From contig OY288189.1 in assembly GCA_958439205.1 (NCBI GenBank), positions 3,735,001 to 3,799,000 of the forward strand: a stretch of 64,000 nucleotides of DNA. Direction: 5' to 3'. The stretch comes from an uncultured Allorhizobium sp. Its GTDB lineage: Bacteria; Pseudomonadota; Alphaproteobacteria; Rhizobiales; Rhizobiaceae. The position numbers and the translations under genes are program-made. Below are positions 57,810 through 64,000 of the stretch, one piece after another. Position 1 is the first letter of the stretch. Each line of letters starts with the position of its first letter. The notes under the pieces were generated by a model. It searched no databases, had not been told where the DNA came from, and saw only the letters and a program-made list of their open reading frames with translations.

Positions 57810-58222
57810 TGCTTACCCCCGCCAACGACAATATCCTGCCGGACGCCCCAGTCCGACTGGCGGCAATTATCCCGGTAGCCTTCCCACATGGCGGTATGAC
57901 GGTCAGCGGCTTGCGGCGTGAAGCGTCCCGAGGCCGACTGGTCATCATGCGTATTGCCGGGAAAGACTTCACCACACTTCAATCCGTAGAGGAGATGAAA
58001 GAACAATGTCGCGTGCCCGCAAACCAGCGCGGCTCTGGCTGCGCCCGGCCAGCAAGGACCGAGCCGCCACATGGATCGTCCTCGACGGCGGCAAACAGCA
58101 CGGCACTGGCTGCGGCGCTTCTGATCGTGAAGGGGCTGAAAGAGCCCTCTCCGAACACATCGCGCGGCAGTTCATCGCCACCCCGCCCAAGAGGGGACGT
58201 GACGCATCAGAAGTCAGCATAG
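57809..58222 (+). CDS. Excisionase-like DNA-binding protein
   Basis: Starts MLTPANDNILPDAPVRLAAI and has the small winged-helix pattern IPVAFPHGGMTVSGLRREASRGRLVIMRIAGKDFTTLQSVEEMKEQC found before integrases in rhizobial elements. The early part holds the A-N-D-N motif. The last 70 codons overlap the integrase gene in another frame and are likely only tolerated by it; an exact C-terminus is uncertain. It should direct excision with the integrase. Confidence 0.65.
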   Translation: MLTPANDNILPDAPVRLAAIIPVAFPHGGMTVSGLRREASRGRLVIMRIAGKDFTTLQSVEEMKEQCRVPANQRGSGCARPARTEPPHGSSSTAANSTALAAALLIVKGLKEPSPNTSRGSSSPPRPRGDVTHQKSA

Positions 58223-59112
58223 CCGAGGTTCTGGCGCACTATCTGACCCTGAAAAGCGAGACTGCCACAAGGCCCCGAGAGCTTGCCGCAAGGGCGGAGA
58301 ACCTGCTTTCCTATTGGGGTAACAAGACCCTCGACGACATCACAAGCGCGACATGCGCCGACTATGCGAAGCGCAGAGGAACGCCCAACGGCGCGAGGCG
58401 TGAGCTTGAGGATTTGCGCGCCGCATGTCGCCAGGCGATCGCCGACAATGTCACGCGCCAGTCGGTGACTGTAACCCTGCCCCCTAAAGCAAAGGGTCGC
58501 GTCAAGCATCTGGACCGGTCTACGCTCGCCAAGCTGATCTGGGCAGCATACCGAAAACGAGGCACGTACAAGGGCGCTCCCAACAAGAGAAAGCCGACAG
58601 TCCACATTGCTCGGTTCGCGTTGGCCGCCGTCTATACGGGTAGTCGATCGGCGCGCGTATGGCAGGCATCTTTCGTCAAGGAAGAAGGCCGACCGTTTAT
58701 TGATTTGGATGCCGGCGTCTTCTATCGCGCGTGGGATGGCGAACGCGTAGCTGCTAACAAGCGCGCTCCACCCATCAGGCTTCCGGGGCGCCTCCTAGCT
58801 CACATGCGCCGCTGGCATGAGAAGGGCGCGCGCTATGTGGTAGAATACAACGGCCAGCCAGCCGACCCGAAGCGAGCATTCCGCAACCTTGTCGACGAGG
58901 TCTTAGGTGAGGATGCAGAGGGCATCGTCAGGCATACACTGCGGCATACAGCGGCAACGTGGCTGATGCAGGCCGCAACTGACAAGTGGGAGGCGTCGGG
59001 CTATCTCGGCATGACGCTTGAGACGCTGGAGAAGACCTACGGCCATCATCACCCTGACCACCAGGCAAACGTTGGCGCTGCCTTCACATCTGGCAGAGCC
59101 GGCCGAATATGA
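58006..59112 (+). CDS. int: Tyrosine recombinase (integrase)
   Basis: A 368-residue integrase starting MSRARKPARLWLRPASKDRA. The SAM-like core-binding part covers about residues 65-150. The catalytic region has the first Arg in YTGSRSARVW, the H-x-x-R box in GIVRHTLRHTAATWLMQ and the Tyr in LEKTYGHHHPDHQ. The first Arg context (T-G-S-R-S-A-R) departs from the usual T-G-M-R-x-G-E. It lies next to attR and the tRNA-Pro gene, as for a tRNA-specific integrase. Overlaps the xis-like gene. Confidence 0.93.
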   Translation: MSRARKPARLWLRPASKDRAATWIVLDGGKQHGTGCGASDREGAERALSEHIARQFIATPPKRGRDASEVSIAEVLAHYLTLKSETATRPRELAARAENLLSYWGNKTLDDITSATCADYAKRRGTPNGARRELEDLRAACRQAIADNVTRQSVTVTLPPKAKGRVKHLDRSTLAKLIWAAYRKRGTYKGAPNKRKPTVHIARFALAAVYTGSRSARVWQASFVKEEGRPFIDLDAGVFYRAWDGERVAANKRAPPIRLPGRLLAHMRRWHEKGARYVVEYNGQPADPKRAFRNLVDEVLGEDAEGIVRHTLRHTAATWLMQAATDKWEASGYLGMTLETLEKTYGHHHPDHQANVGAAFTSGRAGRI

Positions 59113-59172
59113 CCCATTCATTGCCGCATTCATTGCCGAAAGAAGGAGGAAAAACATTAGAGACAAAAGAAA

Positions 59173-59192
59173 AAGCCCGCTTTCGCGGGCTT
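59173..59192 (-). terminator. Terminator of tRNA-Pro, supplied by the element
   Basis: AAGCCCGC-TTTC-GCGGGCTT reads on the reverse strand as a stem followed by TTTTTCTTTT, seven bases beyond the tRNA CCA end. It is inside the element, so the tRNA's present terminator came with the insertion. It may also end int transcripts. Confidence 0.75.
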
Positions 59193-59194
59193 CC

Positions 59195-59244
59195 AAGCTG
59201 GTCGGAGTGGAGTGATTCGAACACTCGACCCCCACGTCCCGAAC
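59195..59244. repeat. attR, 50-bp direct repeat within tRNA-Pro
   Basis: Identical to 40478-40527. This copy is continuous with the 5' half of the tRNA, so the gene is complete on this side. Confidence 0.92.
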
Positions 59245-59275
59245 GTGGTGCGCTACCAGACTGCGCTACACTCCG
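59199..59275 (-). tRNA. tRNA-Pro(CGG)
   Basis: A 77-nt cloverleaf on the reverse strand. The acceptor CGGAGTG pairs with CACTCCG followed by A and CCA. The anticodon arm is CCACG-TTCGGGA-CGTGG, giving anticodon CGG for proline codon CCG. The T-arm loop is TTCGAAT. Complete and presumably functional; serves as the integration site. Confidence 0.95.
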
Positions 59276-59634
59276 TGACCAGCGGCGCCTCTATAGACCA
59301 GCGATTTTCGTTGCACAAGCAGGGAAACGCAAAAAGCGGCGAGAAAGTTGAAATATTCGTGACAGCCTTCGGCATCCCACTGATTTCATTTCCATATGAG
59401 CGAGTGCTCGATGGCTAGGACAGAGCGGTAACCGATGCCCGGGCGGCGCCTGTTGCGCTTCGCGAGCGTGCCGTTGCTCAGAAGTCACCGGTGGAAAAAT
59501 TGCGGTTACACTTCCCTCTTTCCATTTCGTCTCGAAGCGTTTCGCAGTAAAGCAGTCGTGGGTCGGTTGTACTGGACGGTGCGTCTTGGACGACTGTCGA
59601 GGCCGACCTTTGAGGGGTTCCAGGGACAGTGACA
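59276..59634. other. Intergenic region without a recognised gene
   Basis: About 360 bases after tRNA-Pro, with the tRNA promoter at its left end and that of the lipoprotein gene at its right. I see no RNA gene or coding frame that can be supported. Confidence 0.4.
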
Positions 59635-60054
59635 ATGAATTTGCTGAAGAGCACGACAACGGGATTGATCGCCGCACTTTGCCTTGCCGCCGCGGGCTGC
59701 ACGACGACGGGAGGCCTGCCGAAAAACGAGATCGAAACGCGGTGGAACGGCCAGCAGGCTGGCGCCTTCTTCGCCAAGTTCGGCCCGCCGGTCTCGGATG
59801 CCGCATCCGGTGCCTCGACGCTCTATACCTGGCGCGGTGGCTTCAACAGCCGCGTCGTCCCGGCGACCTATGAAGATCTCGGCGATGGCAAGAAGGGCAA
59901 GCTTCTGACCCGCGCGCGCACCGAATATCTGCGCTGCGAAGTCCAGCTCACGGTCTCCTCGGATTATGTCATCCGCGGCGTGCGCACTGTTGTCGATCGT
60001 CCGGGTACGAATGGCGGCAAGAGCTATTGCGCGGAATTCCTGACGGCCGAGTAA
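59635..60054 (+). CDS. Small conserved-looking lipoprotein
   Basis: A 139-residue lipoprotein from ATG 59635 with AGGGA upstream. The leader MNLLKSTTTGLIAALCLAAAGC ends in a lipobox Cys. The mature chain has TRWNGQQAGAFFAKFGPPVSD and STLYTWRGGF, a pattern like SmpA/OmlA-type outer membrane proteins, then RCEVQLTVSSDYVIRGV. Followed by a strong terminator, so monocistronic. First gene of the host chromosome after the element. Confidence 0.8.
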   Translation: MNLLKSTTTGLIAALCLAAAGCTTTGGLPKNEIETRWNGQQAGAFFAKFGPPVSDAASGASTLYTWRGGFNSRVVPATYEDLGDGKKGKLLTRARTEYLRCEVQLTVSSDYVIRGVRTVVDRPGTNGGKSYCAEFLTAE

Positions 60055-60080
60055 AATCGACTGACTGACGACCACGACCG

Positions 60081-60114
60081 AAAGCCTCCCGCCTGATGGC
60101 GTGGAGGCTTTTTT
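60081..60114 (+). terminator. Intrinsic terminator
   Basis: AAAGCCTCC and GGAGGCTTT pair around a 13-base loop, followed by a run of T. Confidence 0.88.
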
Positions 60115-60500
60115 CGTGTCTGCAGATTGGAAGATCGGTGATTGCCGTGTCTGGAGACGGCGCTTCTCGCCCGAAGGGCCTCATGCCCTTGCGACGCCCG
60201 GCCAAGGCGGATGTGGGAGAGCGCCGTGGATGACACTCTCCCCAATACGCAATACAGAAACCGAGCGCTTCGCGACGCATTACCTTGGTGGAAGCGACTT
60301 CTTTATAGAGAGATCAAGGTTAACAGTTGGCTTACAGAGCGCAGAATTTATAGTTAATTTTCAGTGACCTAGGCAGATCGATCCGCGGCATGTGCGGCAA
60401 GCGCCGGAGTTTGCGAAAAGCCTTGGAAACCAGCGCCTGCAGCGTTTCGTGATCATCTCAGCACTTGACGATGTTCTTGTTTTGTTCAAGATCATATTCC
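60115..60500. other. Intergenic region without a recognised gene
   Basis: About 390 bases. The right 100 bases are AT-richer and should hold the promoter of the zinc-ribbon gene. No gene or repeat seen. Confidence 0.4.
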
Positions 60501-60761
60501 ATGACCCAGACGATCGACACGCTTGGAAAAGCACTTCGCCACAACATGCTGGTGGTTACCACCTGCCGGGAGTGCCAGAACCAGGCCCGCTTCATGGCGA
60601 AGGACCTCGCGACCTTCTATGGCCATGGCCGCGACCCCTTCTCGCTCAAGTTCCGCTGCAAGCAATGCGACACGCGCAACTGCAAGATCACGCTGATGGA
60701 CAACCCTTATGACCGCACACCGGAGACGATCGTCTGGCGGCCGGTGAAGGTGAAGCTTTGA
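60501..60761 (+). CDS. Small zinc-ribbon protein
   Basis: An 86-residue cytoplasmic protein starting MTQTIDTLGKALRHNMLVVT at 60501. Two cysteine knuckles, TTCRECQNQ and FRCKQCDTRNC, are spaced as in a zinc ribbon, with a possible fifth Cys. The rest has YGHGRDPFSLKF and ends VWRPVKVKL. It looks like a general small rhizobial zinc-ribbon protein of unknown role. No partner gene beside it. Confidence 0.75.
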   Translation: MTQTIDTLGKALRHNMLVVTTCRECQNQARFMAKDLATFYGHGRDPFSLKFRCKQCDTRNCKITLMDNPYDRTPETIVWRPVKVKL

Positions 60762-60823
60762 GGTTCAGACAAGGGGTTATCGGTGTGGGACTGGCTTCTA
60801 CCTGAACCGCAACACGGCATAGA

Positions 60824-61612
60824 TCACGGCAGATCCGGATAGCCTGCGGCGATCGCCGTCTGCTCGTGGTCCAGCAGGATCTCGTAGGCGCCCTCCTCCA
60901 GAACGACCACATCCTTCAGGCCGAGGATTGCGCGGGCATCGGCGAGCGCGGGGGCGATAACGGCAGCCTTGAGGGCGGCGCGGAGAGCGGCTAGTTCTTC
61001 GTCGGACGTGGACAAGCAGGTGATGAAGGGGAGATTGGGGCCGGAGGGGGTTACTCCCAGGACTGCGATGCCCTCCAGGCGTTCCGGGGCGTGGCGGTGC
61101 AGGAGGTCGAAGGTGATGCAATCGATCGCCGCGAGATCGGCCTTGCCGCTCAGCACCGCCTCCATGCTTGCCAAATGGCCACCGGTCTCGATGACGCTAG
61201 CGAAGAAGGGCTTGCCCCCCGCATGGCTGGCAACGGCGGCGCGCAGGAGATTGTAGCCGGAATTGCTGCCGCGCTCGTTGATCGCGACCTTGAGGCCAGC
61301 GGCGGCGGCGAGATCTGGCGGGGCACCCTCTTTGCGCACCACGATCACGCTCACCATCGTCGGTCCGTCGCAGCCTGGTGCTTCATAGACGGGCGTCGCG
61401 ACCAGGCGCACACGCCCCCTCAGATGCTTGACGAAGGGAAAGCCGCATGTCTGGGCGAGAAGGAGGCGGGGATCGAGCCAGGCCTCGTGATGCGGGATCG
61501 CTTCATCCAGCGCTTCAGGCACGCCGGCCACGCCCGACTGGCGAAGCTGGTCGCGGAGGAAGCTCCACAGTTGGCGCTGCGCCTCCACTACTAGCTGAGG
61601 GGCGACATACAT
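60824..61612 (-). CDS. PhnD/SsuA-like substrate-binding protein without signal peptide
   Basis: A 262-residue periplasmic-binding-type protein of the PhnD group (PF12974-like). It contains LLAQTCGFPFVKHLRGRV, VSVIVVRKEGAPPDLAAAAG, VAINERGSNSGYNLLRAAVA and SGKADLAAIDCITFDLLHRH, all in order. The start MYVAPQLVVEAQRQLW shows no signal peptide, so it would stay in the cytoplasm unless a start farther upstream is used; none is evident. No ABC transporter lies nearby. It may have become a cytoplasmic sensor or enzyme-like protein. Confidence 0.8.
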   Translation of the reverse strand: MYVAPQLVVEAQRQLWSFLRDQLRQSGVAGVPEALDEAIPHHEAWLDPRLLLAQTCGFPFVKHLRGRVRLVATPVYEAPGCDGPTMVSVIVVRKEGAPPDLAAAAGLKVAINERGSNSGYNLLRAAVASHAGGKPFFASVIETGGHLASMEAVLSGKADLAAIDCITFDLLHRHAPERLEGIAVLGVTPSGPNLPFITCLSTSDEELAALRAALKAAVIAPALADARAILGLKDVVVLEEGAYEILLDHEQTAIAAGYPDLP

Positions 61613-61647
61613 CGAGAGGCTGGCGAGCCTCGTCTCGGACGCGCCGG

Positions 61648-62571
61648 TCAGGAGTGCCTCGGATGGGTCGGCCGGTCGTGCTTGCGGAAGAGGAAGCGGC
61701 GGGCGACATCGCTATAGCCGCGATAGACGAGACCGCCATTCAGCCGCACGAGGAAATCACGATGCCGCTCGTAGAAGGCGGGCAGCATGTACCAGGGCAG
61801 TGCCGGCACGCGGTGATGCAGGACATGCAGATTGTTGTAGAGGAAGAGCAGGCCAAAGAGCGGGGTCTTCTCGACGATCGCCGTGCGCTCCTCATGGTCA
61901 TCGGCGAAGCGGTGCTCTGCATAAGAGCGAAGGCGCGACAGCGCCGTGCCGCAATAGACGAAGCCGAAGAAGAAGAGCGGGAAGGGCATCTCGCAGACGG
62001 CGAGCACCCACCAGAGCACGATGGCGACACCCAGAGCATGCCAGGCCCAGAGGCGCCGGCTATCTCCCTCGCCCCGGATCACCTTGATCGCCTCATGCCA
62101 GAGGAAAGAGCCGAGGATGATGGCAGGACCGACGGTCAGGCGGCCGGCGAGCGTCAAGTTGAACTCGCGCAGCGTGCGGCCAAACCAGCCGAAGCGGTCC
62201 CAGTCCTTGGCGGTGAAATAATAGGATTCCGGATCTTCGATCGGATCGGTCAGATGCTCGTCGCGGTGATGGGCGAGATGGCTCTGCTTGTATACATGAT
62301 AGGGCAGCCAGAGCGAAATCGGCGGTACGCCGATCGCATCGTTGATCCAGACATGGCGGGTCGGATGATTGTGGATCACCTCGTGCTGAAGCGAGCCATG
62401 CCAGGCAATCAGCCAGGCGCCTGATGGAATGAGTATCCAAAGCGGAATGTCGCGCCAGAACCAGGTGAGGCCAAGGAAGCCCCCGTATATCAGAGCGGCC
62501 AATGCGACGGTCGGCCATTCGATGCGCGCGATGCGCGGTATTGCGATCTCACCTTCGGCAAGATGTGCCAT
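61648..62571 (-). CDS. Fatty acid desaturase
   Basis: A 307-residue integral membrane desaturase. Three histidine boxes bind the di-iron centre: HEVIHNHP, SHLAHHRDEH and NNLHVLHH. Hydrophobic segments at about residues 25-65 and 165-205 place the active site on the cytoplasmic face. It should add a double bond to membrane or free acyl chains, with position not determinable. Probably transcribed with the PhnD-like gene downstream (35 bases apart). Confidence 0.9.
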   Translation of the reverse strand: MAHLAEGEIAIPRIARIEWPTVALAALIYGGFLGLTWFWRDIPLWILIPSGAWLIAWHGSLQHEVIHNHPTRHVWINDAIGVPPISLWLPYHVYKQSHLAHHRDEHLTDPIEDPESYYFTAKDWDRFGWFGRTLREFNLTLAGRLTVGPAIILGSFLWHEAIKVIRGEGDSRRLWAWHALGVAIVLWWVLAVCEMPFPLFFFGFVYCGTALSRLRSYAEHRFADDHEERTAIVEKTPLFGLLFLYNNLHVLHHRVPALPWYMLPAFYERHRDFLVRLNGGLVYRGYSDVARRFLFRKHDRPTHPRHS

Positions 62572-62843
62572 GCAGTCCCCGTATGAAAGTCCCCATGGAA
62601 CCTGAAGCTAGCGAGTTTGCAGATGATTCGCTCCAGCAAATGCGCCACGTCGCGCCGCGAAAAGAGCAGGAAACGGCGAAAACCGGCCAAAAATCAGCTC
62701 TTATCGCGGTAAAGACGCCGGATCTGGACAGGGTGAGACTGAGAACGGCATTCCAACCGACACGGATTGCCACCCCCGGCCTAATCGGCTAGAGCGAAAG
62801 CTTCCTGCATCTCTCATATTTTAACCGGTGACGTCGACGCCCC

Positions 62844-63359
62844 ATGGCTGCAGAACCCCAGAGCCAGCTCGAGGTTTTCCTGGAGAACAGGTCGGCCCTG
62901 GTGAGCTATGCCGCCCGGTTGCTGGGTTCGCGTGACCAGGCCGAAGACATCGTGCAGGACGCTTTCCTGCGGCTGACGCCGATCGATTCGGGTGATTACG
63001 CGCCGCGTCAGGTCTTGTCCTATCTCTACAGCATCGTGCGCAATCTGGCCCTTGATCAGTTGAAGCGCCGCAATATCGAGACGCGTGGCCGTGACACGGA
63101 TCCGCCGTTCTGGATCCTGCCACAGGACCCGGGCTCGCCGGAGGAATTCGTGCTTTTCGCCGATCAGGCACGGGTTGCGTCGGAGACGCTGGATGCATTG
63201 CCGCCCGACACCCGCCGGGCCATCGAGCTCTACCGGATCGAAGGCTGGACGCTGGAGGCGATCGCCTCCGAGCTCAACGTCTCGGTCGCGACGACGCACC
63301 GGATGATCCGCAGCGGCATGGTGAAGATCGCCCTGTCGCTCGATCGGGCGAGCCATTGA
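62844..63359 (+). CDS. FecI-type ECF sigma factor
   Basis: A 171-residue extracytoplasmic-function sigma factor. Region 2 is seen in LVSYAARLLGSRDQAEDIVQDAFLRLT and the DNA-melting part in QVLSYLYSIVRNLALDQLKRRNI. Region 4 is LDALPPDTRRAIELYRIEGWTLEAIASELNVSVATTHRMIRSGM. The gene order with a FecR homologue suggests surface signalling through a TonB receptor for iron or a carbohydrate, probably beyond the right edge. No clear ribosome site. Confidence 0.9.
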   Translation: MAAEPQSQLEVFLENRSALVSYAARLLGSRDQAEDIVQDAFLRLTPIDSGDYAPRQVLSYLYSIVRNLALDQLKRRNIETRGRDTDPPFWILPQDPGSPEEFVLFADQARVASETLDALPPDTRRAIELYRIEGWTLEAIASELNVSVATTHRMIRSGMVKIALSLDRASH

Positions 63360-63376
63360 AAAATGTCGGGGGGCAC

Positions 63377-63517
63377 ATGAAAAAACAGATCGATCCGATC
63401 GTATATCCTGCAGGCAGAGATGAGTTCGCCGCCAAGGCGGACCACACTCGCGCCCGCATCGCGCGCTGCCTGAAGGTGGTGGCGAGCCAGAGCCAACAGG
63501 GGACAGCCAGGCGGTGA
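63377..63517 (+). CDS. 46-residue protein between sigma and anti-sigma genes
   Basis: ATG 63377, preceded by GGGGGG, opens MKKQIDPIVYPAGRDEFAAK and ends at TGA 63517, overlapping the GTG start of fecR. The chain is basic with one Cys. Its position within a tight sigma/anti-sigma operon, coupled on the right, supports it as a real gene. I do not recognise a family. Confidence 0.6.
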   Translation: MKKQIDPIVYPAGRDEFAAKADHTRARIARCLKVVASQSQQGTARR

Positions 63518-64000
63518 GTGTCACGGATCAGCCAGAACAGCAGGACGCCATGCTTCTCGAAGAGGCGATGGACTGGTTCATGTTGCTGCGTGATGCGCCA
63601 GCGGACCCTGCGCTGACTGCCGTCTGGGGAGACTGGCTGCACGCTTCGGACGCCCATGCCGCTGCCTGGGCCCGGATCTGTCGCACCTGGGCGGCGCTCG
63701 GCGAAACGCCGGTTGCGTCGCCCGAGATCGCGCCGAAGGCTTCTCGTCCTTCGCCCGCACCTCACGTCCCAATGCGGAACTCGGGATTTCTCCGCCGCGG
63801 TCTTGGCCTTGCCGGCGCAAGCCTGATGTCGCTTGCGCTGATTGCCGCTGTTTTTGGACCGACGCTGCAGATCAGGCTGGAGGCGGATTTCCGCACGGGC
63901 GCCGGCGAGACGGAAATCGTTACGCTTGCCGATGGATCGCGGGTGACGCTTGCGCCCGAAACGGCGCTGGCCGATGACTTCGACGGCACGTCCCGCCATG
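63514..64000 (+). CDS. FecR-type anti-sigma factor (partial)
   Basis: The GTG at 63514 overlaps the preceding stop and the frame is open to the right edge, giving 162 residues. The start has the FecR N-terminal anti-sigma helix region DAMLLEEAMDWFMLLRDAP and WGDWLHASDAHAAAWARI. A membrane segment follows (LGLAGASLMSLALIAAVFG). The periplasmic part begins RTGAGETEIVTLADGSRVTLAPETAL, a FecR signature. It would hold the sigma factor inactive until an outer membrane receptor signals. Confidence 0.88.
   Translation, partial: MSVTDQPEQQDAMLLEEAMDWFMLLRDAPADPALTAVWGDWLHASDAHAAAWARICRTWAALGETPVASPEIAPKASRPSPAPHVPMRNSGFLRRGLGLAGASLMSLALIAAVFGPTLQIRLEADFRTGAGETEIVTLADGSRVTLAPETALADDFDGTSRH

Larger units (their letters stand above)
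40478..59194. mobile_element. Integrated phage-derived element in tRNA-Pro(CGG)
   Basis: A 50-bp exact direct repeat marks both ends (40478-40527 and 59195-59244), and the right copy is part of an intact tRNA-Pro gene. A tyrosine integrase ends 82 bases from the right repeat. The 18.7-kb interior holds phage regulators, a helicase, tail assembly chaperone, tape measure, tail fibre and spike genes, but no terminase, portal, capsid, head protease, tail tube, baseplate or lysis gene that I can recognise. Gene order and small overlapping genes are phage-like. Either a deleted prophage or a satellite-like element. Confidence 0.9.

Noticed and set aside
40478..59194. Complete inducible prophage
   Set aside because: Terminase, portal, capsid, tail tube, baseplate and lysis genes are not recognisable, so it cannot form particles alone on present evidence.
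62502..62792. 96-codon forward frame between desaturase and fecI
   Set aside because: It begins antisense inside the desaturase gene, has no ribosome site and no family features.

Overview
The window reads as a chromosome segment of a GC-rich alphaproteobacterium, most likely a member of the Rhizobiaceae. The signs are a betIBA cluster interrupted by palindromic repeats, an AcvB plus lysyl-phosphatidylglycerol synthase pair, a rhizobial-type flagellin start (MTSILTN), a cysH-cysD-cysN operon beside an Rrf2 regulator, soluble PAS chemoreceptors and c-di-GMP enzymes. Species assignment is an inference; nothing here names the organism.

Layout. 1-9.6 kb: a partial coiled-coil membrane protein, a diguanylate cyclase, a 2-hydroxyacid dehydrogenase, a quinone oxidoreductase, an orphan long flagellin, an acetyltransferase and an EAL-CBS-GGDEF protein. 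9.9-14.6 kb: choline-to-betaine genes betI-betB-betA without betC, with repeat elements in both intergenic gaps, then a ParE-type toxin-antitoxin pair. 14.7-18.8 kb: acvB, a flippase-less lpiA/mprF homologue and a DUF900 lipoprotein. 19.2-22.1 kb: a TRAP transporter dctPQM. 22.1-27.0 kb: a stand-alone Ada metal-binding domain, pgpA, a DUF2161 nuclease-like protein, a divergent bdcA/bdcR pair, and three small envelope genes. 27.1-36.2 kb: sulfur genes (SulP transporter with a structured leader, sulfate-binding protein, Rrf2 regulator, cysHDN), enclosing a five-copy tandem array of genes for about 80-residue secreted proteins. 36.3-40.2 kb: a CarH-like MerR/B12 regulator, a soluble chemoreceptor and a LacI regulator.

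40,478-59,194 is an integrated element of 18.7 kb. It is bounded by a 50-bp exact direct repeat that is the 3' part of an intact tRNA-Pro(CGG) gene, with a tyrosine integrase next to the intact copy. It carries a RepA-like helicase, two XRE repressors (one coupled to a PIN-domain protein), small regulators, an M41-like peptidase interrupted at a G6 tract, a tail assembly chaperone, a tape measure protein, a tail fibre and a beta-helix spike, a lipoprotein and a PEBP-like secreted protein as probable cargo, and a 77-nt tRNA-like gene with no D-stem. I see no terminase, portal, capsid, head protease, tail tube or lysis gene. It is therefore either a heavily deleted prophage or a satellite-like element that keeps tail-remodelling genes.

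59.6-64 kb returns to chromosome: a small lipoprotein, a zinc-ribbon protein, a PhnD-like binding protein, a fatty acid desaturase, and a FecI/FecR sigma/anti-sigma pair with a 46-residue gene between them. FecR runs off the right edge.

The strongest leads for something undescribed are the tail-without-head element, its D-stem-less tRNA-like gene, and the tandem array of small secreted proteins with conserved intergenic hairpins.
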